A DNA stretch of 64,000 nucleotides from the NCBI GenBank assembly GCA_934476075.1, contig CAKSNH010000007.1, forward strand, positions 55,272 through 119,271, in the 5' to 3' direction. Source of the stretch: an uncultured Clostridia bacterium (GTDB taxonomy: Bacteria > Bacillota > Clostridia > UBA1381). Below, piece after piece: positions 22,844 through 31,686 of the stretch; position 1 is the stretch's first letter, and every line of letters starts with the position of its first letter. The notes below the pieces were generated by a model, which worked only from the letters and a program-made list of their open reading frames with translations, made no database searches and had not been told where the DNA came from. Both the position numbers and the translations under genes were made by a program.

Positions 22844-24130
22844 TCACATAATCTGCCTGCCCATCAAATATCCCTGTAAATAAACAAGCAAAAATACAAA
22901 ACTGAATATAGCTAAAATATATCTTATCAATCTATATCTTCCCGTCCATTCAGCTGTCACAATAAACATCGGCAGCAGTGCTGACATATATCTCGGTGCA
23001 CTTATAAGCCAGCTCACCGAACAATTTATTATCAAATACCCCGCCATGTATAATGCATATACTCCGCTGTGCCGTCTTGCCGAATACAGCAAGGTTAATA
23101 TGATATATACAAATATAAACGCTGACGGTATCCATATAGACTGACGTATCATAATATCCTCATTTGATGACATTGCTTTTCCGATAATATCCGCCAATGT
23201 ATTGGCAAAATAACTTCTTTCATGGTGCCACTGGTTTTGTTGGTACTCCAAAAATTTGAACGGACTTCCCGTAAATTTGTAATTTATATACAAATATATT
23301 ACCGTTCCGATAAATGTCAGTGATATCCACACCAAATTTTTTATCACCTTATCGAACAGTCTTTTTATTTTCCTGTTTTTTATCAGTTTAAATACCTTAT
23401 ATTGAACACACAATTCTATTACCGCCGGCACAACTATGAACACACCAATCAATCTCGACAATGCCGATAATATGCCAAGTATGCCCACCAAATACCATTT
23501 ATGCCGCCGTATATAGTAAAATGACATTGCCGTTGTCAGCAGGAATGTGCTTTCCGTCATCATTCCGCCATAGAAAAATGAAAAAGGAAATATCGATAAA
23601 AAAATTATCGTCCACATTGCAATATCTCTATTATATTCATCGCCGACCAATGCGTATATGTATCCGCAGGCAATACTGTAACTCACGCTTGATACTGCCA
23701 ATGCCGTAAATCTGTAATTATTAAAAATCATATTCACAGCACGCATTATCCATGAATACAGCGGAAAAAATACCACTGTCAAATGTTTGCCGTTTTCTGT
23801 ATAATTATATGAATTTTCCGCTATACGAATATAATTTGATGCGTCCCATTTCTGCCACATACGCAAATATCCGTTAAAATCCGAAAAATGTCCGCACATT
23901 AAAAATCCCGCCAAAATATATATCAAAATTCTGAATGTCAATGCACAAATACATACTTTTACGCAATCTTTGAATTGGATTTGGTCACCCGAATATATTC
24001 TTTTTGCACCGTAAAGCCATGTGCGAAAATTTCTGTCAGGCAATCCCAATCCGCATCTGTCCAACACAATCAGTCCGCTTATCAGGATACTTCCAAACAC
24101 CGCCAAACTGATAATAATACTCAATATCAT
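22844..24130 (-). CDS. GT-C membrane mannosyltransferase-like protein (PIG-V-like)
   Basis: A 428-residue protein with about ten membrane spans. The first extracytoplasmic loop carries the GT-C acidic signature (KWDASNYIRIAENSY, about residues 92-106), followed by FFPLYSWIMR, as in PIG-V-type mannosyltransferases. Such enzymes use polyprenyl-phosphate sugars outside the membrane. Its ATG overlaps the stop of the GT2 gene (ATGA); that GT2 would make the lipid-linked donor, and GtrA would flip it. Together they likely decorate a wall polymer or protein. Confidence 0.82.
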   Translation of the reverse strand: MILSIIISLAVFGSILISGLIVLDRCGLGLPDRNFRTWLYGAKRIYSGDQIQFKDCVKVCICALTFRILIYILAGFLMCGHFSDFNGYLRMWQKWDASNYIRIAENSYNYTENGKHLTVVFFPLYSWIMRAVNMIFNNYRFTALAVSSVSYSIACGYIYALVGDEYNRDIAMWTIIFLSIFPFSFFYGGMMTESTFLLTTAMSFYYIRRHKWYLVGILGILSALSRLIGVFIVVPAVIELCVQYKVFKLIKNRKIKRLFDKVIKNLVWISLTFIGTVIYLYINYKFTGSPFKFLEYQQNQWHHERSYFANTLADIIGKAMSSNEDIMIRQSIWIPSAFIFVYIILTLLYSARRHSGVYALYMAGYLIINCSVSWLISAPRYMSALLPMFIVTAEWTGRYRLIRYILAIFSFVFLLVYLQGYLMGRQIM

Positions 24131-25068
24131 ACCCCATCTCTCCTGTTTCCGCCTATTATACGGCTTATAATATACCGAGGTCTGCCCTTTACCTCCGTAT
24201 AAATTTTTTCAACATATAATCCCATAATTCCAATACCTGTCGTCACCATACCGCCTATCAACAACTGCAAACTTATAATTATGTCGTATACATCTAAAAC
24301 CTGTCCGCTGAATTTCATATATACAATGCCAAGCAAATCCGCCGCAAAGCATAAACTTAAAATCATTCCGCAAATTAATGAAATATAAAGCGGCAGTGTC
24401 GAATATGACGTAAATGCAGAAACCGCCAATGTAATTAATTTTGATTTTGTCCATTTGCTTTTGCCGAATTTACGTTCTTCCACATCAAAATATACTTTTG
24501 TGTGTCTGAAACCAATCCAACTGCTCATTCCTCTGAAAAATACCTGACGTTCGTGCATACTTTGCCATGCCTCAACCGCATATCTGTCGAGCAGTCTGAA
24601 ATCCGAAGAATTCTGCAAATCAATATGTGCAAGTTTTTTTAATATATAGTAAAACGTCCTTGCAAATATATCATAAATTTTGTGTCCCTCACATCTGCAC
24701 CGCTTTACTCCCTCTACCACCTCATACCCGTTCTGCCACATTTCATACATTTGCGGTATCATTTCGGGAGGGTGCTGCATATCTGCGTCAATGCACACCA
24801 CGCAATCCCCCGCCGAAACATCAATTCCGGCACAGATTGCATTTTCCTTGCCAAAGTTTCGGCTGAGTGCCACAGCTCGTATATTCTTATTTTTTATCGT
24901 CAAATTATTGATTTCGTTCCATACTCCGTTTTCCGACCCGTCATCAACAAAGACTATTTCATATAATATATTTGCTTTTTCCAATACCGACATTATCCGC
25001 TCCGCACACAAATCTATATTATTTTCATTATATACCGGCACTACAACCGACAACATAATCTCACCCAC
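24127..25068 (-). CDS. GtrB-like polyprenyl-phosphate glycosyltransferase (GT2)
   Basis: A 309-313-residue GT2 enzyme of the DPM1/GtrB group, which loads a sugar onto undecaprenyl phosphate. The N-terminal GT-A domain shows VVVPVYNEN, VDDGSENG and the metal-binding DADMQHPPE; RNFGKENA and the EERKFGKSKW loop are typical of the group. Two C-terminal membrane spans (about 225-250 and 265-290) anchor it. The GTG at 25068 overlaps the gtrA stop; an ATG at 25056 is the alternative start. It is coupled to genes on both sides. Confidence 0.9.
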   Translation of the reverse strand: MGEIMLSVVVPVYNENNIDLCAERIMSVLEKANILYEIVFVDDGSENGVWNEINNLTIKNKNIRAVALSRNFGKENAICAGIDVSAGDCVVCIDADMQHPPEMIPQMYEMWQNGYEVVEGVKRCRCEGHKIYDIFARTFYYILKKLAHIDLQNSSDFRLLDRYAVEAWQSMHERQVFFRGMSSWIGFRHTKVYFDVEERKFGKSKWTKSKLITLAVSAFTSYSTLPLYISLICGMILSLCFAADLLGIVYMKFSGQVLDVYDIIISLQLLIGGMVTTGIGIMGLYVEKIYTEVKGRPRYIISRIIGGNRRDGV

Positions 25069-25457
25069 TAATTAGTATTTCTAAAAATTAGTTTGTCATA
25101 AATTGCATAATTCCATACCACTATTATTATCTGCACAGCCAACTTTACAATATATTCTTCTATGCGGTAATGATTTGTCAGATAACCTATAACAAAATTC
25201 GACATAATTATATTAAATATCAAAACTGCACCGCAAAGCAAAAATTGCCTGTACGGTGCAGCATTTGACGCAAACGTCCATCGGCGGTGCATAGCGAAAC
25301 TGTATATAAATCCCGAAATCATCGCCGCAGCATTTGCAAATTCTTCTTTTTTTAAATATACCCCATCTGCCGGCACAGTATAGTATATGGCACAAAACAC
25401 CAAAAAATCAAGCAAAAATGCCGTACCGCCGACTACCAGATAACGTATATATTTCAT
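25068..25457 (-). CDS. GtrA-family flippase-like membrane protein
   Basis: A 129-residue protein with four membrane spans, of the GtrA family (YLVVGGTAFLLDFLVF at the start, MHRRWTFAS between spans 2 and 3, DKLIFRN at the end). GtrA proteins are thought to move undecaprenyl-phosphate-linked sugars across the membrane. It is the usual partner of the GT2 that follows with a shared base at the stop/start. It starts eight bases after the mnaA stop. Confidence 0.9.
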   Translation of the reverse strand: MKYIRYLVVGGTAFLLDFLVFCAIYYTVPADGVYLKKEEFANAAAMISGFIYSFAMHRRWTFASNAAPYRQFLLCGAVLIFNIIMSNFVIGYLTNHYRIEEYIVKLAVQIIIVVWNYAIYDKLIFRNTN

Positions 25458-25465
25458 TCAAATTC

Positions 25466-26620
25466 CTACTTTACTTGAAAATCAGCAGGTCTTTCCGCTC
25501 TCTTGCCGAAAGCATACAAAATAGCCTCAACAGTTCTTCTTGACGCCTCACCGTCACCATACGGATTTGCCGCATGAGCCATTTTATTATATGCGTCTTG
25601 ATTTTCCAAAAGTTCTGCCGCCATACTTACTATGGTGTCTTTGTCTATTCCGGCAATCTTTACAGTACCTGCCTCAACAGCCTCCGGACGCTCTGTTTCT
25701 TTTCTAAGCACCAATACAGGCTTCGCAAGTGCCGGAGCTTCCTCCTGCAAACCGCCCGAGTCGGTCATAACCATAAAGCATCTGTCCATAGCATTATGTA
25801 ATTCATCAACCGTCAAAGGCTCAATCAAATGTACTCTTTCCACACCGCCCAAAATACTGTTTACAGTATCTCTTACAGCCGGATTTAGATGTACAGGATA
25901 TACCAATTCAACATCATCATGTGTAGTTACAATCTCCTTTAATGCCTCACAAATATTTTCAAGCGGTTTGCCCAAATTTTCACGTCTGTGAGCGGTTACG
26001 ACTATAACTCTCTTGTTCTTAAAATCAAGATTATTCAAAGTATCGTCGCTGAATTTGTAATCTTCCTTAACAGTTGTCTTTAACGCATCAATTACAGTAT
26101 TACCCGTAATGAAAATATTATTCTCGTCAATACCCTCACGAAGAAGATTTTTCTTGTTTTGTACTGTCGGCGAGAAGTGAAGGTCTGCAATCTGACCTGT
26201 CAATTTTCTGTTCATTTCCTCAGGGAACGGCGAGTATTTGTCATATGTACGAAGTCCCGCCTCAACATGACCAACCTTAACCTGATTATAAAAAGCTGCC
26301 AAGCTGCCGACAAAAGTTGTCGATGTATCGCCGTGAACCAAAATAATATCAGGCTTTGCCTCTTTGATAACCTCGTCCAAACCTTCAAGAACTCTTGTTG
26401 TAATTCCGATTAAAGTCTGACGATTTTTCATAATATCCAAATCATAATCAGGTTTTAATTTAAAAATTTCAAGAACTTGGTCCAGCATTTCTCTGTGCTG
26501 AGCTGTAACACAAACCTTTGCGTCTATTTCATCATATTTTTGTAATTCCAATGCAAGCGGAGCCATTTTTATAGCCTCAGGTCTTGTACCGAATACAGTC
26601 ATTACCTTAATCTTTTCCAT
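25466..26620 (-). CDS. wecB: UDP-N-acetylglucosamine 2-epimerase, non-hydrolysing
   Basis: A 384-residue enzyme converting UDP-GlcNAc to UDP-ManNAc for wall polymers. The signature residues are visible: VFGTRPEAIKMAPL at the start, HGDTSTTF, GHVEAGLRTYDKYSPFPEEMNR, and TDSGGLQEEAPAL near the C-terminus with REKTERPE-like RKETERPEAV. The gene is also called mnaA. The ATG at 26620 has GGAGAAGG upstream and lies inside the last codons of the tagO gene (14-base overlap), so the two are coupled. Together they would start a teichoic-acid linkage unit or similar polysaccharide. Confidence 0.94.
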   Translation of the reverse strand: MEKIKVMTVFGTRPEAIKMAPLALELQKYDEIDAKVCVTAQHREMLDQVLEIFKLKPDYDLDIMKNRQTLIGITTRVLEGLDEVIKEAKPDIILVHGDTSTTFVGSLAAFYNQVKVGHVEAGLRTYDKYSPFPEEMNRKLTGQIADLHFSPTVQNKKNLLREGIDENNIFITGNTVIDALKTTVKEDYKFSDDTLNNLDFKNKRVIVVTAHRRENLGKPLENICEALKEIVTTHDDVELVYPVHLNPAVRDTVNSILGGVERVHLIEPLTVDELHNAMDRCFMVMTDSGGLQEEAPALAKPVLVLRKETERPEAVEAGTVKIAGIDKDTIVSMAAELLENQDAYNKMAHAANPYGDGEASRRTVEAILYAFGKRAERPADFQVK

Positions 26621-27683
26621 TGTCCTTCTCCTCATCATTCTTTGTTTTATTTGTCAATTCGCTCGTCATAAGACTGCCGATTAACAAAAGTACCAAAACG
26701 CACACCAAAAGCAGCAATGCTCTTAGTGCACCGCTTTCCGCCAAAACAACCGCCGTAATACCAAGCACACCGCTGATTGCATACAAAATGAACACAGTCT
26801 GTTTTTGTGAAAATCCCATATCAATCAATCTGTGGTGCAAATGCCCCCTATCGGCTGTCATAATGCCCTTGCCCGTGAATAAACGTCTGATAATCGCAAA
26901 GCTTGTATCAAACAAAGGCAAGCCCAAAATCAATACCGGAACGGCGAACGAAATCACCGCATAACTTTTAAACACACCCTGTATTGATACCGTTGACAAT
27001 ATAAATCCTAAAAATAACGCTCCCGTGTCACCCATGAATATCTTTGCCGGATTAAAGTTAAACGGCAGAAAACCGAAGCAAGCACCCATCAAAGATATAC
27101 AAATTATCGCAATAGGTATCTCGCCCACTCTGACCGCCAAAAATACAAGCGACACCGCCATTATTGCCGATACGCCGGTCGCAAGTCCGTCCAGACCGTC
27201 TATGATATTTACCGCATTTGTAATAAACACAATCCAAAGTACGCTGACCGTTATCGACAGCCACTCGGGCAATATCCAATATGGATTATCACTGAAAATA
27301 TTAGGATTTGTAAATACCTCTATCCTTATTCCGCCATATAAAACAACCACCAAAGCCGCAATAATCTGTATCACAAATTTAAGCTTTGCATTAAGATTTT
27401 TGCAGTCGTCAACAACACCCATTACCGCTATGATGCCCGCTCCCAAAAGCATTGCACCCATTTCATGCGTCATTTCTCCAAAACATACGATTGCGACCAA
27501 AAATCCGAATATTATAGCCAAACCGCCCAATCTCGGAATAGGTTTTTTGTGCATTCTTCTGTTATCCTTAGGCACGTCAATCGCACCTATCTTATATGCC
27601 AATTTTGTCACTAACGGTGTGGACGCAAAGGAAAATATAAATGCTACTGCAAATGCAAAGCATAATGATTCTTGTGTACCCAT
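26607..27683 (-). CDS. Undecaprenyl-phosphate N-acetylglucosaminyl-1-phosphate transferase (TagO/WecA)
   Basis: A 358-residue polytopic enzyme of the MraY/WecA family that starts wall-polymer synthesis by placing GlcNAc-1-P on undecaprenyl phosphate. Seen are MHKKPIPRLGG, the Asp pair VMGVVDDCKN, NAVNIIDGLDGLA, FMGDTGALFLGF and the WecA-type cytoplasmic loop DRGHLHHRLIDMG. About eleven spans are expected. The C-terminus is a charged tail. It starts 43 bases after trpS and overlaps wecB. Confidence 0.94.
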   Translation of the reverse strand: MGTQESLCFAFAVAFIFSFASTPLVTKLAYKIGAIDVPKDNRRMHKKPIPRLGGLAIIFGFLVAIVCFGEMTHEMGAMLLGAGIIAVMGVVDDCKNLNAKLKFVIQIIAALVVVLYGGIRIEVFTNPNIFSDNPYWILPEWLSITVSVLWIVFITNAVNIIDGLDGLATGVSAIMAVSLVFLAVRVGEIPIAIICISLMGACFGFLPFNFNPAKIFMGDTGALFLGFILSTVSIQGVFKSYAVISFAVPVLILGLPLFDTSFAIIRRLFTGKGIMTADRGHLHHRLIDMGFSQKQTVFILYAISGVLGITAVVLAESGALRALLLLVCVLVLLLIGSLMTSELTNKTKNDEEKDNGKD

Positions 27684-27726
27684 ATCGAGTTCCTTTCTTA
27701 TGTCTTAATTTAGATTAGAAACCTTA

Positions 27727-28725
27727 TTATCTAGCCAAAAATCCCACTTTCTTTTTAACCTTATCCAAAGTACGATTTGCAATACGGCTTGCCTTTTCGG
27801 CACCCTGCTTATAAATCTGTTCCAAATAATCCTTATTCTTTGACAAATCATCATATTTTTCGTGGATTGGTCTGATACATTCAACAACCGCCTCGGCAAC
27901 CTCGCCTTTAAAGTCACCGTATCCACGACCCGCAAAACGATTTTCAATACTTTCAAAGCTTTCACCCGTAACTGCCGACAAAATCGACATCAAATTATTG
28001 ATACCGTCCTTGCCCTCACGATATGCAACACAGCCGTCACTGTCTGTTATCGCACTCTTAATCTTCTTTGCAATAACATTGTAATCATCAAGCAGTGAAA
28101 TGCAGCCTTTCGGATTAGGGTCTGACTTGCTCATTTTCTTTGTCGGGTCCTGCAAGCTCATAATTTTAGCGGAAGTCTTAGGAATAAATCCTTCCGGAAT
28201 AGTGAACACTTCACCGTAAAGTGCATTAAATCTCTCCGCAATATCTCTTGTGATTTCTATGTGCTGCATTTGGTCCTGTCCGACAGGCACTAAATTTGCC
28301 TGATACAGCAAAATATCGGCAGCCATAAGCACAGGATATGTAAACAAACCGCCGTTTACATTGTCGGCGTGTCTTTGTGACTTATCCTTAAACTGCGTCA
28401 TTCTTGATAATTCACCCATATATGTGTAGCAATCCAAAATCCAACCCAATTCAGCGTGTGCCGAAACGTGCGACTGTACGAACAGCAAGCTCTTTTCAGG
28501 GTCAATACCGCAGGCTATATACAGTTTCAGCAAATCCAATGTACGTTGTCTGAGCATTTTAGGGTCTTGACGCACTGTTATAGTATGCAAATCCATCATC
28601 GCAAACGCACAGTCATACTCGTCCTGCAAGCCAACCCAGTTTCTGATAGCTCCAAGATAATTACCCAATGTAATATTACCCGATGGCTGTACACCGCTGA
28701 AAATTCTTTGTTTCTTCTCGCTCAT
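27727..28725 (-). CDS. trpS: Tryptophanyl-tRNA synthetase
   Basis: A 332-residue class I synthetase that charges tRNA-Trp. The HIGH-like motif is PSGNITLGNYLG (residues 14-25) and the KMSKS motif is KKMSKSDPN (about 195). The AIRNWVGLQ and MADILLYQANLVPVGQDQMQHIE segments are typical. No T-box fits in the 71-base leader, which holds only a hairpin at 28752-28786. It is set between an aminotransferase and the polysaccharide genes on the same strand. Confidence 0.96.
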   Translation of the reverse strand: MSEKKQRIFSGVQPSGNITLGNYLGAIRNWVGLQDEYDCAFAMMDLHTITVRQDPKMLRQRTLDLLKLYIACGIDPEKSLLFVQSHVSAHAELGWILDCYTYMGELSRMTQFKDKSQRHADNVNGGLFTYPVLMAADILLYQANLVPVGQDQMQHIEITRDIAERFNALYGEVFTIPEGFIPKTSAKIMSLQDPTKKMSKSDPNPKGCISLLDDYNVIAKKIKSAITDSDGCVAYREGKDGINNLMSILSAVTGESFESIENRFAGRGYGDFKGEVAEAVVECIRPIHEKYDDLSKNKDYLEQIYKQGAEKASRIANRTLDKVKKKVGFLAR

Positions 28726-28751
28726 TTTTTACCTCTTTCCATGCTGAGAAC

Positions 28752-28786
28752 GGGACTGCAACACCGTTTTTATGAATTACAGTCCC
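28752..28786 (-). other. Hairpin between aminotransferase and trpS
   Basis: GGGACTG and CAGTCCC form a 7-bp stem with a 21-base loop, ten bases past the aminotransferase stop. No T-run follows on the minus strand, so it is a weak terminator or an mRNA processing or stability element. Confidence 0.4.
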
Positions 28787-28796
28787 TCAACGCATC

Positions 28797-29990
28797 TTAT
28801 AAATTTTCTGTCAATACTTCACCCAAAATAGAAACCGCTTTTTCAATCTTTTCTATTGATGCTGATGAATAGTTTAGTCTGAATTGGTTTGAAGGTGCTG
28901 TAATATCTGTCGCAAAATTGCTGCCCGGAACTATTGCAACCTTTCTTTCCAAACACTTATTTACAATCACATTTATATCCTTGCAGTCAGGGCAAGTGCA
29001 CCAAATAAATATACCGCCCTCCGGCTTAGTCCATGTAACCTTACCCTTAGGGAATGTCTTTTCCATTGTGTCAAGCATAGCTTTGCACTTCTTGCCGTAC
29101 AAATCTCTGTTCTTTTGGATGTAGCTGTCAATATTATATTTCTTCATAAATTCAACGCACATCATTTGTGTCAAAACAGGAGTATGTACGTCATTTACTT
29201 GTTTTACAACTTCAATTCTGTCGCAAAGGTCCTTGTGTGCAACAACGTATCCCAAACGCATACCCGGTGACAAAATCTTTGAGAATGAGCCTACATATAT
29301 TACTCTGCCCTCTGTATCCATAGACTTGATTGTCGCTACATCTTCACCCGAAAAACGCAAGTCGCCGTATGGGTTATCTTCAATGATAAGCACATCATAT
29401 TTTGATGCAAGTTCAAGCATTCTCTTTCTCTTTTCAAGGCTCATTGTTGTGCCCGACGGATTTTGGAAGGTAGGAATTGTGTAAATCAATTTTACATCAT
29501 TGTTCTTTAATACATCTTCCAACGCATTAATATCCATACCATCGTCCTCAACCGGCACACCGATTAAATCTGCCTGATATGAACGAAGTGAGTTCAATGT
29601 TCCGATAAAGCTAGGATTTTCAACAACAACCTTGTCGCCTGTATTCAAAATAACCTTAGCCGCAAGGTCAATACCCTGCTGTGCACCGGTTGTAACAAGA
29701 ATTGAATCTATTTCTTCATTAAACGCATTAGCCTTTACCGCTCTGCTCTTGGCAGCCTCTTTCATCGGGCCGTAACCGTCTGTTGTGCCATACTGCAACG
29801 CACCTGTCGGATTTGTCATAAGAATTTTTCCGGCTATCTTTGACAATTCTTCTCCGGGAAATAATTCCGAGGCAGGGTTTCCGCCCGCCAAAGAAATGAT
29901 TTCAGGGTCAGCCATTCTCTTAAACATTTCACGAATTGCAGACGCTTTCAACGGTTTTGCTCTGTCTGCCAAGTATTTTGTCATATCCAT
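28797..29990 (-). CDS. PLP-dependent aminotransferase, ARO8/LysN-like
   Basis: A 397-residue class I/II aminotransferase of the MocR-derived stand-alone group (2-aminoadipate or aromatic amino acid aminotransferases). Visible are SLAGGNPASELFP, the GALQYGTTDGYGPMKEA segment, TIPTFQNPSGTTMS, the Asp of DNPYGDLRF and the PLP Lys in YVGSFSKILSPGMRLGY. Given trpS next door and the 2-oxo aryl acid pathway at 55-60 kb, an aromatic substrate is plausible, but the sequence alone does not prove it. It lies 31 bases after glnS. Confidence 0.87.
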   Translation of the reverse strand: MDMTKYLADRAKPLKASAIREMFKRMADPEIISLAGGNPASELFPGEELSKIAGKILMTNPTGALQYGTTDGYGPMKEAAKSRAVKANAFNEEIDSILVTTGAQQGIDLAAKVILNTGDKVVVENPSFIGTLNSLRSYQADLIGVPVEDDGMDINALEDVLKNNDVKLIYTIPTFQNPSGTTMSLEKRKRMLELASKYDVLIIEDNPYGDLRFSGEDVATIKSMDTEGRVIYVGSFSKILSPGMRLGYVVAHKDLCDRIEVVKQVNDVHTPVLTQMMCVEFMKKYNIDSYIQKNRDLYGKKCKAMLDTMEKTFPKGKVTWTKPEGGIFIWCTCPDCKDINVIVNKCLERKVAIVPGSNFATDITAPSNQFRLNYSSASIEKIEKAVSILGEVLTENL

Positions 29991-30021
29991 TTTATTTATC
30001 CCCTTTGATTTTATATTTTAG

Positions 30022-31683
30022 TTATGCCTGAGTCTTTGCCCAAGAATCCTTTAATGCAACTGTTCTGTTAAATACAAGATTTTCGCTTGTCGAATCGGTA
30101 TCCACGCAGAAATATCCCTGACGCATAAATTGGAACGTATCGCCCGCTTTTGAATCTTTCAAGCCTGATTCAAGTTTACAGTTTTTCAATACTACCATAG
30201 AATTTGGATTTAGATTGTTAAGGAAATCTCCCTCTTTTTCTTCATTTGACGGATTTTCCACATTAAACAATCTATCATACAAACGCACTTGTGCATCTAC
30301 CGCATTGTGTGCCGATACCCAGTGAATAGTACCTTTTACCTTACGTCCGTCAGGCGACTGACCGCCCTTTGTTTCAGGGTCGTAAGTACAGTGAATTTCG
30401 GTAACCTTGCCGTTTTCGTCCTTAACAACGCTTGTGCAGGTGATATAATATGCACTGTTCAAACGCACTTCTCTGCCCTCTGAAAGTCTGAAATATTTCT
30501 TCGGCGGATTTTCCATATAGTCGTCAGCCTCAATATACAATTCACGGGAGAATTCAGCTTTTCTCTTTCCGCTTTCCGGATTTGCCGGATTTATCGGAAT
30601 TTCAACTTCCTCAACCTGATTTTCCGGATAATTGTCGATAATCACTTTAACAGGATTTAATACAGCCATTGCACGAGGTGCATTTTGATTTAAATCCTCA
30701 CGGACACAGTGTTCAAGCAATGCAAAATCAATAACACTGTTAGCCTTTGCAACACCTATTCTATCGCAGAAATCACGAATAGCCGCAGCCGAATAACCAC
30801 GTCTTCTCATACCGCAAAGAGTAGACATTCTTGGGTCGTCCCAACCCGATACAATATTATCCTTAACCAATCTCAAACATTTACGTTTGCTTGTCAAAGT
30901 ATAGTTAAGGTTCATTCTCGCAAACTCGATTTGTCTTGACGGCTCCGGAAAATCAAGTTCTTTCAAGAACCAATCATACAATGGTCTGTGGTCCTCAAAT
31001 TCCAACGAACACAATGAATGTGTAACACCTTCCAAAGTATCCGAAATCGGATGTGCAAAGTCATACATAGGATATACGCACCACTTGTCGCCTGTTCTGT
31101 GGTGTGATGCGTGCAATATACGATAAATTACAGGGTCACGCATATTAATGTTGCGTGATGCCATATCAATCTTTGCTCTCAATACCTTTGCACCGTTTTC
31201 AAATTCGCCGTCTGTCATTCTCTTGAACAATTCAAGATTTTCTTCCACACTTCTGTTTCTGTACGGACTTTCCTTGCCCGGTGCTTTCAAAGTTCCTCTG
31301 TATTCACGAATTTCATCTGCCGACAAATCGTCCACATACGCTTTTCCTTTTTCAATCAATTTGATTGCACATTCATACAATTTATCAAAATAGTCCGACG
31401 CAAAATATACATTGTCCCAATCAAAGCCAAGCCATTTAATATCTTCCTTGATAGCGTCAACATATTCCACGTCTTCCTTTGTCGGGTTTGTATCGTCAAG
31501 ACGCAGATTACATTTTCCGTTATATTTTTGAGCAGTACCGAAATCTATGCAGATAGCTTTTGCATGACCGATATGCAAATAACCGTTAGGTTCGGGAGGG
31601 AAACGTGTCTGGACTCTGTCATACACCTTTTCTTCCAAGTCTTTGTTAATCGCTTCGTGTATGAAGTTTGTACTGTTTTCCAT
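30022..31683 (-). CDS. glnS: Glutaminyl-tRNA synthetase
   Basis: A 553-residue GlnRS. The HIGH motif lies in PPEPNGYLHIGHAKA (about residues 30-44), the class I KMSKS-like motif is TLTSKRKCLRL, and the catalytic core ends with the GlnRS C-terminal anticodon-binding beta barrels. True GlnRS is irregularly distributed among Clostridia, where many species rely on GatCAB. It directly follows gltX with a three-base gap, so the two related synthetases are made together. Confidence 0.95.
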   Translation of the reverse strand: MENSTNFIHEAINKDLEEKVYDRVQTRFPPEPNGYLHIGHAKAICIDFGTAQKYNGKCNLRLDDTNPTKEDVEYVDAIKEDIKWLGFDWDNVYFASDYFDKLYECAIKLIEKGKAYVDDLSADEIREYRGTLKAPGKESPYRNRSVEENLELFKRMTDGEFENGAKVLRAKIDMASRNINMRDPVIYRILHASHHRTGDKWCVYPMYDFAHPISDTLEGVTHSLCSLEFEDHRPLYDWFLKELDFPEPSRQIEFARMNLNYTLTSKRKCLRLVKDNIVSGWDDPRMSTLCGMRRRGYSAAAIRDFCDRIGVAKANSVIDFALLEHCVREDLNQNAPRAMAVLNPVKVIIDNYPENQVEEVEIPINPANPESGKRKAEFSRELYIEADDYMENPPKKYFRLSEGREVRLNSAYYITCTSVVKDENGKVTEIHCTYDPETKGGQSPDGRKVKGTIHWVSAHNAVDAQVRLYDRLFNVENPSNEEKEGDFLNNLNPNSMVVLKNCKLESGLKDSKAGDTFQFMRQGYFCVDTDSTSENLVFNRTVALKDSWAKTQA

Positions 31684-31686
31684 TTC

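Noticed and set aside
28726..28796. Possible T-box leader for trpS
   Set aside because: Only 71 bases, no specifier loop or T-box sequence; a simple hairpin is present. The gltX leader also lacks a T-box.
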